Shown here: piece by piece, positions 14,001-25,510 of the stretch
Layout of the letters: every line of letters begins with the position of its first letter
How positions within the stretch are numbered: the first letter of the stretch is position 1
NCBI GenBank assembly: GCA_024305405.1
Contig: JAKNDB010000107.1
Coordinates: 4,448,501 to 4,512,500 of the forward strand
Length of the DNA: 64,000 bases
Source of the DNA: Dirofilaria immitis
Taxonomy: Eukaryota > Nematoda > Chromadorea > Rhabditida > Onchocercidae
Direction of reading: 5' to 3'
Translations under genes and position numbers: made by a program
The notes under the pieces: generated by a model
Database searches by the model: none
What the model was told of the DNA's origin: nothing
Seen by the model: the letters and a program-made list of their open reading frames with translations, nothing else

Positions 14001-14980
14001 AAATGATAAAAATATTTATATCACGTTATATCAATGAACTGGTAAACTGATCGGTAAAGTGACAAATCACCATAGATGGAATATCAATCAAATAAAGTGA
14101 CAATGATTTGAATTTGATATTTAGCAAAGTTATTTTTAAGTTTTCAGTTATTACTATTCAAGTTCTTGATTACCTTAGTTAATTCGTCTTTATAATCTTT
14201 CTTTAGCGCAAATATTATACAATTTTATTTTTTTATCGCCTTCATCACTACTTATTTTAAAATGAAAGTTTTAAATTTGAAGTGAAAATTATGCATAATA
14301 TTTAATTACATATTTTCATGCTTCATAAAATGTTATATTATTTAGCAAATTCATTGACAGTCTTAGGATTATCTTTTCTATAAAAATTATGTGCATCTTT
14401 ATTGTCTTAATAAATTGAAACATTTAAATTTTAATTTTCTCAAAATTATTTCTATTATTAATGGAACTTAATTTATGGTATGCAAAACACTTTATTTCAA
14501 TAATAATTCAGTTCCATTAATGAAATAAAATTTTTTCTAATTTAATTTTAAAAATTATCGATTTTCAATAGTAACTTCAGTAATCGTTTTTACAATTATT
14601 AAAATATTATCGTTTAGAATAAAATTTAACTTATTGTTTATAGAATTCTTGAAATAATTTTTAACTTTACGATGATTATACGATTGAAGTTTCAGTTTCT
14701 CATTTCATTTGTAGAATCATCTATCTAACTTTAGTCTTAAATTACAAGTTCAAGAAGTTAAGAAGTTTAATCTTTTAGTTTAGAAAAAACGAAAAGAAAA
14801 TTTATTGCACTTTTTGTTTATTTTCTCTCTTTTATCCTTCAATCATATTTATCCCTCAAAATGAACTTTATGCTATTCAAATTTTTCCTTCCTTCCTTCA
14901 TTTCATCAGTCATTTTCCCAAATACTTTCAGCCCTTTCTTCAAATTTTTTCCTTCTAATTCTCCTCAAAATCGATAGTGC
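11053..14980. other. Gene-free A+T-rich stretch
   Basis: No supportable exon. Short ATG-initiated frames (for example 11901-12140) are hydrophobic, A+T-driven and lack family resemblance. About 12930-13090 is dense in TATGCAA/ATGCAA-type words, a loose degenerate repeat. The rest is unremarkable. Confidence 0.5.
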
Positions 14981-15037
14981 AAAAAAGAAAAAATAAGAAA
15001 TGAATTGAAATGGAAAACTGCAATAATTAAAAGAAAA

Positions 15038-15370
15038 CGAAAAAGTAAAAGTTATATGAAAATAAAAAATTGAAAAGCAATTTATATCTTTTCCCCATTA
15101 TTCGTTCATTATCTTTTTCCATTTCGGAAAGAAAGAATAAAATGATGAAAAGCAAAATATATGAAATAAAAAATTGGAAATCAATTTATACCTTTTTAGT
15201 ATATTCTTTCTATTTCCTTTTTCTTCCTTTTCCTTCTTTTTTCCTTTCTAGAAAAAAAATGAAAAGCAAAATATATAAAATAGAAAATTGGAAATCAATT
15301 TTACCTTTCACTTTTTCTCTTCTATTTAATTTTGATAAAAAAGTTTCCTTCCATTTATTCATTGCTTTTA
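15038..15370. repeat. Tandem duplication, about 114-base unit, three degenerate copies
   Basis: The core GAAAAGCAAAATATAT followed by AAAATTGGAAATCAATTT and a pyrimidine-rich tail occurs from 15147 and again from 15261 (114-base offset). A more diverged copy starts near 15038. The frames open here (15070-15378) follow from the repeat and resemble no protein I know. Confidence 0.75.
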
Positions 15371-15801
15371 CAAGATAAAAAAAAAGGGAAAGAAATAGTC
15401 ATACTTATATCGATACTTATTTATTGTAAGCAATTCTCTCTTTCTTTTTCCATTTTTTTTTTTTTGAAAATTAAAATAGGAAAATTGAAGGCAGAAATTG
15501 GGACAAATGAATAATATTTTTCAAAGGCTGAATTTTATCGATCGACAAAAAAATGTAAAAATATTTTTTAAATTGTTGAGCGAATAAAATTTGACTAAGA
15601 AAAAATTGAAGCTATTAGAATTTGATTAAATTTAAAAAAAAGGAGAAAAAGGAAGTATAGTTTAGATTGGAAGAAAAATTGGATTGCAACAATATTTCAA
15701 TTCTTTTTTCCATCTTTCCTGAACTTTCTTCTTCGTCAATGTTACATAAAATTTCAAAAATAAAAAAAAGAGTAAAATTGAAAATGAGGAATGAAAAAAT
15801 G

Positions 15802-16140
15802 AAATCTCACTCATTTTATTTAAAAATTTTCTATCCAAATCAATTTATCAAATTTGTTCAATTTTCTGAAATATGAATCTTACATTATTTAGTTTTTACA
15901 AAAATAAAATGCGAAATCGAAATAAAAAATAAAGTCACATTTATTTTAAAATTTTTCAATCAGATCAATCGATCAAATTTGTTCAAGTTTATGAGATATG
16001 AATTTTGAATTATTTTTCTCACAAAAAGTAAAATTAAAAAGAAAATTAAATCCCATTTTCTTGTATAGAAATTTTTCTATCCAAATTGATCCATCAACTT
16101 TTTTTAAGTTTATAAAATATATAAATTTTTCATTCTTTTT
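15802..16140. repeat. Tandem duplication, about 117-129-base unit, three copies
   Basis: Copies start near 15802, 15931 and 16048. Each has a TCAC/TCCC-ATTTT start, an A/T stretch ending CTATCCAAAT-like, then ATCAA with TTTGTTCAAGTT and a TATGAATTTT tail. Unit lengths differ because of indels, so the array is old. It lies about 430 bases beyond another tandem array (15038-15370). Confidence 0.75.
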
Positions 16141-17021
16141 TCGTATTTGCATATTTCAAAAATAGCTGAAATTAGTGGATGAAAATGCTTTTCATTTTTT
16201 TCCATCCGTTTATTCAATTAATTTTAAACAAAAAGTTTCAAACAAAAATGAAAAAAGGAAGGGAAAGAGAGGGAAGTAAGTCGAGAAGAAAAGAAAGTTT
16301 TCATTTTAAAAGATTAAAAATCTAAGTAGAAATAAATAATGAAATGAATTCATGTCGTTATAATAAACAGAAATAACCATTATTATTCTGTTTATTATTA
16401 TTATTATCATTATTGATATATCACGTTCATCCGTATGATAATGTTAGTTAGAATAATTATTATCATTAATTTTATTCCTATTTTGATATCGCTAAAATAA
16501 TTGTTAAAATGTTATAAATTAATAAATAAACTGATATCATTATTAGTATTATCATTTATTGATATATTTCATTTATACGTTAATATTTCAATATTGCTGA
16601 ATAATTGCTAGAATAATGAAAAATTATTCAACGGATTATCATTATTATTAATTTTAACACTACTAACTATTGTTATTACTACATTACTGTTATCATTATT
16701 GATACCTTTATCAGTATTATTGATGTTATTGTTATCGAATTGTCAATGTAATTATTTTGTTTCCTTTTTTTCCTTTAATATTATATAAATAATTGTTGTA
16801 ACATCACAAATCAGTAATCATAAATAAAGAAATAGATATAAAATCTCAATCAGTGATAATTAGTTGATAATTTGATCAATTCAAGTTTGCCTAATCAATA
16901 TCACTAATATATTTCATCAATTGAATATTTATTTCAAATATCAGACTTAAAACAGATCTTTCTCCATATTTATACACAACATGTATATCTCTACTTGTAT
17001 GTTTATGCATGTGCAATCATT
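16141..17021. other. Gene-free stretch with purine tract and ATT-rich microsatellite sequence
   Basis: 16240-16310 is a GGAAG/GAGAG purine-rich tract. 16370-16740 is rich in interrupted TTATTA/ATCATT words. No exon, RNA gene or transposon part is recognisable. Confidence 0.5.
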
Positions 17022-17075
17022 TTATCTATCTATCTGCCTATCTCTATTTATTTGTCTGCTTGTCTAGTTATCTGT
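17022..17075. repeat. TCTA/TCTG tetranucleotide microsatellite
   Basis: Imperfect run of TATC, TCTG and TTTG words. Confidence 0.8.
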
Positions 17076-17180
17076 CGTATACTAACGCGACGATAGCAAG
17101 AAATATATGTACATATAAAGTTCATATGGAAAATTTAAACATAAAAAATTAAAAAAAAATAAAAAACAATCGATCGAAAC

Positions 17181-17460
17181 AGATGAGAAGGAGAAGAAGA
17201 ATAGAATGGAATAGATAGAATGAAAAAGAAGAGAAGAGAGAAAGAAGATTAGAAAAAGATTGAACTTTAGGATAATGAAAGCCGTCGGCAAGTTGCTGTC
17301 TTCATTTCCGGTGAATATAATCCCTAAAAACTTTTTGTATACTTTTACACTCCATCAAATTCTGCCTAATATTTCTTTTCAGTTTTCCGGTTTTCTTCCC
17401 TCTTTCTCTCTTCCTCCTTTCTTTCTCCATCCTCTCTTTCTCTCTATTTTTGTCTTTTTA
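17181..17460. repeat. Purine tract / spacer / pyrimidine tract foldback
   Basis: A GA-rich arm (17181-17258) is followed by about 135 bases of mixed sequence and a CT-rich arm (17395-17460), so a transcript or single strand could fold back. The spacer begins with an open frame (ATG 17275, MKAVGKLLSSFPVNI...) that is somewhat less A+T-rich than its surroundings, but it runs into the CT tract and resembles no protein I know. I do not call it a gene. The same design recurs at 24767-25067. Confidence 0.65.
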
Positions 17461-17658
17461 TGACCGGAATTAATGCTATGAAAGTAGAAATTCGAACTTA
17501 TGTAGATTATTGATTTGTCGAACTATAGAAATTAGTGGGTAACATTTGATGTAATTTATTTTTTAATGATTTTTTTATTCCTATAATTTATATGACATCA
17601 TTTTTGATAAGATAATATATTAGTTATAAGAATATTGATAATTTGGAAGATTAAATTT

Positions 17659-17674
17659 AAAAAAAAAAAAAAAA
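17659..17674. repeat. A16 homopolymer
   Basis: Sixteen consecutive A. Together with the A15 run at 37544-37558 it shows that long homopolymers survive in this consensus. Confidence 0.95.
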
Positions 17675-18078
17675 TAATTTTAAAGTAAAATCAATCCAAT
17701 GAGAATATATATAAATCATTGATTTTATTACACTTATTTAGAATATATTTTGATCATAGTAATATATTGATAAAACAATTTAAATATTTGCATCTTATAT
17801 TGTTCTGAGGGATTTTTTTGTCTAATAGAATAATTAAAAAGTTCGAATAATCATATACTTATATTCATGAAATATGTGTGTGTTACATACATAGTAAATA
17901 TTAATTAATTAATTATCAAAATAACAATAGCAACGCTGATCGATTTCTATATCCTAATTATCAAACTAACATCAAGCTAAAAGCAATATTCATTCGTACA
18001 TATATCATCAAGATAATACTATATCGAAAGATAAGGATATCATTATTGCTTTGATTTTCTAATTATCAAAATCGATCA

Positions 18079-18238
18079 ATATTGTCATCTTTAACATGAT
18101 GCCATCTCTTTCTCTCGTTCTTTCTTTATTTCTATCTTTTCTATGATAAATATTTGATTATCGTAATTAACGCTATAAATGCTAGAAAGGGCGAGAGAAT
18201 GAGAGTGAAAGATAGCATTATGTTGAAAGATAGCAATA
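18079..18238. repeat. Imperfect inverted repeat, arms about 45-54 bases
   Basis: The left arm (18079-18124: ATTGTCATCTTTAAC...CTCTCGTTCTTTC) is the near reverse complement of the right arm (18185-18238: GAAAGGGCGAGAG...GATAGCAAT). A loop of about 60 bases separates them. The arms are again pyrimidine- and purine-rich. It could be a foldback mobile-element remnant or a hairpin-forming transcript; no target-site duplication or coding capacity was found. Confidence 0.75.
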
Positions 18239-21200
18239 TTGATTATTTTTCTTTGGAATTAATTATCAGAAATTCGAATTAGCAGTTCAAATTCCATAAA
18301 ATGATGTATTATGCATATTATAATAATAAATAAATGCTTAAAAAGAGGAATGGTATTCATTCTTTTTTAGATAACGAAAAAGATTATGTTTTTCTATGAT
18401 ATTTTTATTATATCATTTCTGAAAAAGCAATTCGAAATTTTTAAAATTTAAAATGAAGTAGGAAAGTAAGTAGCTATTTTTTTATTCAGTAATCATCAAT
18501 TCTATCGGCAATCATTTTTACTTTTATGATCATCATTATCCTTATAAAACTACAAATAGTAATCCGATGATCGATTTTTATCAAAAATTTTCAACTATGA
18601 TGAGTTATAACTACGATACTATTTTAATCACTTCATGTTATTTTATTTTATTCGTTTTGAATTAATCTAATTTTTCTTGTTAATAAATGAATATATATAT
18701 ATATCGAAAAACCCATGAAATCTATAATCAATTCAAATATTTACAGCAATTCGCTTCTTCACTTTTTTTTAATCTAAATATTCATTTCATATATTTCATC
18801 ATATCGATGAAATAAAATGTCAGAAAAACCTTTTTTCTGTTTTTAACATTATAATTTAATTAATAATGTAATTACAATTATTAGCATAATTACAAGTAAT
18901 AGCGGTAAACAATTTTGATAATATGATTATAATCAGTGATATAATTAAACAACATTATTATATTAATTTAATTCGCATATTTCTCTACCAAAAAAGAAAA
19001 AGAAAATATTGACGAATTGTTATGTCAATATATTTGAATTTTCAGTTCGGAAATAAAAATGTCTTCGGTTGTTTTCTCGATATCATATCACATTAGCACT
19101 CACTTATTCATTCTCTGAAAGATTTTATCCGTTCAAAATTGATATTTTAAAAAATGATTCTATCAATCTGTTAATAGAGGAAACCGTTTGATATTTAATA
19201 TCTAAACAATAAATTATTTTTAAAAATAGTATTTCTTGTTTCGGTGTTATCAATGTTTGATATCGATCATTATACAAATTTATAAATAATTTATAATGAT
19301 CAATATAAAATTATCAGCGATTTGTAGTAATCAATAACATAAAATCACAAATGAAACTCAAATAATGATTGATTGATTGAGGAATTATCTATTCTTTAAT
19401 TAATTTGAAATTTTCATTTTCCATTATTATTTCTTGATCTTTTAATTCAAAATTTGAAGTAATATTAATAATGTCGAATTTATAAGAATCGATAAGAATA
19501 CAAAAGCAATTATCATAACTTTCATTTAAATGATTAAACCAATGCTTTATAATTGTTTATTGTCCTAATATTGATGTACCTTTAGATGCTTATTATTTTA
19601 ATGTCATAGTAAATTAAGATATTCGTCATTCTTTGTGACGGTTCTTTTAGATTTTTATAATTTTGATGCTAAAATTCAACAAAAGGACATTTAGATGTCC
19701 TTGTCTTAATCTTGCAGTTACTTTTAATATTCACTGTCCTAATATCACAATATTTTTAAATGTTCATTATTTTAATGTTTAGGTATTCGTTGAGTTCTAA
19801 ATTTTATTCTGCTAATTCGTCATCATTTATCATTTTCTTGTCCCAATTCTCAACTCATTTTTTTCTTTCCAATTTTTTTCTATTAATTTATTTTGTATTT
19901 TAATTTCATCATTATCAATTATTATCAATTTTTATTTCTATTTCAATTTAAGCAATTTTCTTATCAATTTTTTTTTCATATTAACTTTATTATCATTTAG
20001 TATTCTCTCTGAAATTACTCGATCAATAATTAATTAATTAACGCATTAAATATTGTCTAATTTTAGTTTTTATTGCTATCCTTTTCAACAATTATCCTTT
20101 CATTCTTCTTTTTCCTTTAAATTTTTATTTTTTTATATAAGTACTTCGCAGAATAAATTGATTAGTTTCGCAAGTCCGAAAATGAAAAAAAAAGCAAAAA
20201 TAGAATAATTTAAATGATTCACATTAATGGGATGATGAAAAAAATTGGATGACGAATGATTAATTTGTGAAAAAATGTTAAAAAGAAAAACAATCATCCT
20301 CGAGAAATTACAAATTAATGTGCATTTCGAGAATTGCATAAGCTTAACAGAATTAATTATTTGCTGATACAAAAATTAGAATTATTCATGAAAAAGTTTC
20401 ACAGACTTTTGGCTCATCAAATAAGTACAACATGCATATTCTAATTAATTCATTTATGCCCAGCACTTTTCATAGCTTAAATTTTCTAAACCTAATTTTC
20501 AGAATAAATCATTTTTTTTCTGTTTTTATTATATTTTTTCAGTTATTATTTATAAGGTGGAAGGAAAATTATTGTAATTGGTGTTGCATGATTTAAAATT
20601 CATTATGATTCAAGAATATTTTATTTTGGAATAAATTAATGCTTTCAAATATGCATATTTTTTAAATAGAAGAATTTTATTTTTAATTAAAAATGGATCA
20701 TTTGCCATATTTCAAATGAATTAATTTCAGATATCTTTTGATAATGATAGAAAGTATTATCATTTGAACACTAAATTGATTAAAAATTTTAAAATATCAA
20801 ATGGATTATTTGAAAATATGATAGCTTTATCTTAATTTATTTATAAAAATGAAATACAAATGTTAAATTTGAAATTTTTTAGGTTTAAAAAATGTTCAAA
20901 TTTTTCGCTTTCATTTTCAATCAAAAAAACATATATATTTTTTTAAAATCTATTCCATTATAATCAAGTCATGTAATTAAAAATTGTAATAAACGACGAG
21001 TTATAAACCAATGTTTGATTATAAACTATATTTATAGAATCAAAGAATAATTAAATGGGTTTATGGTGGATGAAATATTGCAAGTTAAAAAAATAATAAA
21101 ATTTCAATTATTTTGGAAAAGCCATTTTCTTCAAAAAATGATTAAACAAAGTTAAGATAAGCTGGAAAATTCTAATACCAAAATTAAAATTGTAGGGAAA

Positions 21201-24200
21201 ATGAAAAATTATTTTGGATGAGTTCTATTGTTAGGAGGTATAGAATTAAAATAATCAATTACTAATCAAACCTTTAATCTGATTAGTACAATTCCAATAT
21301 TATCTTAAATATTAAAAATATTCAAATGAATGAATTAATTACTTCTTTAGCGATATTTTAGTTTATCGCCAATGGCATCATTTTATGAGTGTAATTAAAA
21401 TTATATTATATTTTCTTAGATTGCTTATTCGTTTTGCTATACTTTTTCTGATCATTTTAGTTTAATGTTTTACAATAAATTTTATTATTGATTTTTTGAG
21501 CTCTCTTTTTTATTTTACACTTACTATATTAATAATTTTATCATCCTGGCATTTTTATTAGTACAGTAATTTTTCCACTATTCTGCTAATCCACTGTTTT
21601 TTTTTAGTATTTCTATTATTAAATATAATGAAAAGAAATCAACATCTATTATTATTATACGTACTATTTATTCATAATGTTATGTCATCATTATAATAAT
21701 TTATTGATTTTTAAATTTTTTAATTATTTTATAAAATTTTTAATAAGTATAATAATAAATAGTAAGTATTGTATGTTTTTTTCATTAAATGTATTTTACT
21801 AATTTAATTCATGTTTTTATTAAATCCTTCTGACAAATATATTTTTATTAATTTATAAAATTTTCGTTAATTATAGTTTATATTGATTATTTTATATATA
21901 TATATAAAATATATGCATATATTTAAAATTGAATTGATAAAATAAAAAGAAAATTACGAAGTGTTTTTAATTTTTAAATAAATTAGTGATTAATTGATGG
22001 TTTGAATAATAATTGATCAAAATCAAAAGATTCTAACTTATTCGGTTGATTCATTTTATATTTTTTATTTATATCGTATTTTGTTTTTTTTTTAACAATA
22101 AATCGATCAATCCGTTCTCGTTTTTCATACATTGACAAATTTATTGTCAATTCTTGTATTTGTTTATCTTTTCTTTTCTCAAATGTTTAGTTCAAATTTA
22201 TTCTTTAAATTTCATTTTTTTGCCTATTTTTCTTTTCTTTTGAATTGAATTGAACAATTTTAAATGAACTTCTATAGAAATTATGCTTTTTATATAATAA
22301 TAAGTTTTAAAAAATTGTTTCATACCCATTACAGTAATGACTCATTCTTCGTTAAGAACGTTAATAATTCAAATTTGATTTATTCATTTTCAGTAGTGAA
22401 AATGAATAAATCATTACTAATTTCTTTTATGCTCTATATGATATAATTAATAATAAATAACATGTAAATATAATTTTTTTCTTCATAATAATTGCTTCAT
22501 TTTAAATTATTTTTTATTTCATTGAGTATTTGTACTTATTAACTATTTCTTCCTATTCGTCATTCAATAAAATTTAGTGTTTAAGTAATACATTTAAATT
22601 CCTAATGAAAAATGTTGCAAAAAATAAAGAAATTTGATATCGAAATGATGAAAAAAATAGAAAATGATAATAGTTGATGATAAATGAATAAATTAAAAAT
22701 ATGAATAACACTAAATAAATATGAATTCATTTACAGAAATCAAAATAAAATACGCTCAAAGATCACTGATTGATAATTAGTGTTATCATTATTGAAAAAC
22801 ATTAGTTCATTGTGATAATTATAATGATGATAATTACGATGGGTGATCATAATGACGATATAATGAAGTATTATTTTAAATTTGAGTATTTTGTATTTCA
22901 ACATTTTAATGTACGGAAATCATATTTATAAACCAATTTAAGCTGTACAGGGTAAAGTTAAAATTTAATTCAAGATCTATTTCACTTGTCTCAATTGCTC
23001 TACTGATGCATTACAATAATAATTCGATTAATAATAGTAGTTTATTGAAGTGATGCGTTTTTTAAATATTAGATTATATATTACAGTATACTGCATGATG
23101 AGGCCAGTCATCGCTCCCATTATTACATTTTTAATTTCTTCATATGTTATTTTTAGCACTTTACCGGTATAAAGTACCATACCTTAGCCTGGTTAGGGTA
23201 ATGCAACCTAATAAAATAGCTTCATCTAGATTTAATATTTTTCTCACTAGAAGTGAAAAATAATTCAGTAATAACGAAATGGTGCAATTAATAATCATAT
23301 AGCAACAAATAATTCAACTTAGCTACGATATTTTAACCTAAATATAATAGCTCGTTCAATCGGAGTACGGTAATTTAGCTCAGTTAATATTTCCATCATC
23401 ATTGAACTCGGCAGTAACCTTAATACCATAATAAATGATTTCGACATTAATTCGATAATAATTAAACTGCTTGAATTACAAAAATATAATTATATTTCAA
23501 ATAGCAGCTATATGAAGAATATTTGCTTTAAAATTATTCTATATCCGATCAATCAATATTGCATTTAATACCAAATAATTAACAATGTAATACTTATCAG
23601 AATGATAAGTATTCCATGGTATTATTAGCATCATAAACTTTTTTATAAAGGTTCGTTAATTTCATTTTTCAGAAATCTGAATTAATAGTTAAAATGAAAT
23701 CTAATGGATACTTTTGAGCCATTCAAAGCGAATTCATATGCCAATCATTTCTTTCATTTTTTCCATAAATTTTCTTTTTACGTAAATTTTATGCTTAAAT
23801 AACTATAATTTATATCCATTTATTCATGAAAGAGTGGATATATTTTTTGCCCCTTATCATTTTCTTAATTTATATTCATACAGTATGACTAATTTCAATT
23901 TAGTTTTATAAATAAATGAAAATTGATTTTTTTTTATCATAAATATCATTTTTGATAAGAAGAATGATTGAGTAAATGAAATATGAATTTTAGTAATTGC
24001 TATTCAAACTAATATAACTTTGGCTTTTGACTGATCGATTCTAAAAATCAGTTGCTTACTTATTGTTCTCTGAAACCAAATTATTGATCGTCTGATAATG
24101 AAAAATAGCTATTTATCGATTGATTTTAAAATTAGTTATCTTATTGACATAAAAAATCAGCTGTTGACGATCTTCGAAGATATTCAATTTTTGTTATTAA

Positions 24201-24766
24201 AAATCGATTATTAATCATCGATCTAAAAATTCAACTTTTCCTAAATATAGCTAATTGTTAATGAAAATTATATAATTTAATTATCCAATATGAATACTGT
24301 AAGAAGGAAAAAAGATAACCTTTGCCCCATAAAAAGTTTACTAGACTTAAGACAGGAATGGTACTGCTATTAATTACTATTTTATTATTTTATCATTTAT
24401 TTCTTATAGCTAATTAATTATGCTTTTCTTTTGATTTTAGCATTCGATAATATTTTTGATAATTTGCTGAAATAATAATATCGTAGCAATTATTTATATA
24501 CATTGTTTGTTTTTATTATAAACATATTTTAATTGTTTATATTTAATTATCGAAAATAATTATAAACATTTAAAATTAGCAAAATTATAAATACTTTTGT
24601 TTATTTCAAGTTCAAATTTGCCAAAAAAAAATTAAATAAATTTTAAAATTAGTTTACTAATAACAACCGATGAATAATATATCATTTTCTATGTGTCATC
24701 ATAAAAAAAAAAAGGTTGGAATATCAAGTTGATTTATCTTTCAACTATAAATTAAATTGAAATATA
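18239..24766. other. Gene-free stretch with old duplications
   Basis: No supportable exon. Frames such as 20133-20372 (minus) and 22264-22446 (plus) show no family resemblance. Contents include a degenerate direct repeat at 19561/19735, a perfect hairpin at 19684-19701 and a slightly G+C-richer patch at about 23060-23420, where no tRNA or protein could be made out. Confidence 0.5.
19561..19790. repeat. Degenerate direct repeat with a 174-base offset
   Basis: TGTCCTAATATTGATGT...TTATTTTAATGT at 19561 recurs as TGTCCTAATATCACAAT...TTATTTTAATGT at 19735. Between the copies lies a perfect hairpin, AGGACAT-TTAG-ATGTCCT (19684-19701). Confidence 0.65.
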
Positions 24767-25067
24767 GGAGCGAATGAAATGAAATAAAGAGAGATGTAAA
24801 GATTAGAAAAGAAATTGGGAGAGGAAGAGTGAGAGAGAAAGAGAAGAGAAGAATATTTTATTTAAAAATACTTGACACCGATCTGTTTATTGTCACTCAG
24901 TACAATTATTCACTGATTTTTTTGAAACGTATGAACGAAATATTAATCGTTACCTTCTCTTCTTCTTCCACTTTCTTTTTCCTCTTCTTTTTTCTTTTCC
25001 TTCTTCTTCTCTCATCCTTTTTCTTCTTTCTTCCTCTTCTTTCCCTTCTTCCTCTTCGTCTTCCTTT
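24767..25067. repeat. Purine tract / spacer / pyrimidine tract foldback (second)
   Basis: GA-rich arm 24767-24854, spacer of about 100 bases, CT-rich arm 24955-25067 made mostly of CTT/CCT words. A frame open across it (24829-25086) reads Phe/Leu/Ser-rich because of the tract and is not taken as coding. Architecture and size match 17181-17460; the spacers are unrelated by eye. Confidence 0.65.
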
Positions 25068-25230
25068 TCTCAATTTCGATTTTTAGAATTTTTGAAACAC
25101 TCATTGGCCGTTAAATTTGTAAAATTTTATCGTAAAAATCATCGAATGAAGAATTGCCTTTTAGAAATGAATGAATGAATAAATGGAACAAAAAGGAAAT
25201 GAAAAAGAAAAAAAAAACGAAAAGAAACGA

Positions 25231-25510
25231 ATGCTTGCTATTTTTGAACTTTCTATGATCAATATTATCTTTCATATCATATCATCTCCTTTTTTATATT
25301 ATCAGTTATCACAATTACTAATATTAATCAAATGTCGAAATCAATAATTTAATTTGAAAGAAGAAAAGAATGTGATGTTTGATTTCTTGAACTTTCTACG
25401 ATCAGTATTATCCTTCATGCAATGTATGTTTTCTTTTTGCTTTTTGCGACATCAGTCATAAGAAATATTAATATTAATTAAAATTCGAAATTCAAAATTA
25501 TAATTGATTT
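25231..25510. repeat. Tandem duplication, about 143-base offset
   Basis: GAACTTTCTATGATCAATAT (25246) and its flanks recur as GAACTTTCTACGATCAGTAT (25389). Similarity continues through TTCAT, the ATCAGT region and the AATATTAAT...CGAAAT tail. Copies run about 25231-25370 and 25371-25510. Confidence 0.75.

Noticed and set aside
17275..17463. Open frame MKAVGKLLSSFPVNI... with fewer A/T codons than its surroundings.
   Set aside because: It runs into the CT tract and matches nothing recognised; kept only as the spacer of a foldback.
24829..25086. 85-codon plus-strand frame rich in Phe, Leu and Ser.
   Set aside because: Its second half is a translated CTT/CCT tract; no family resemblance and no splice partners.
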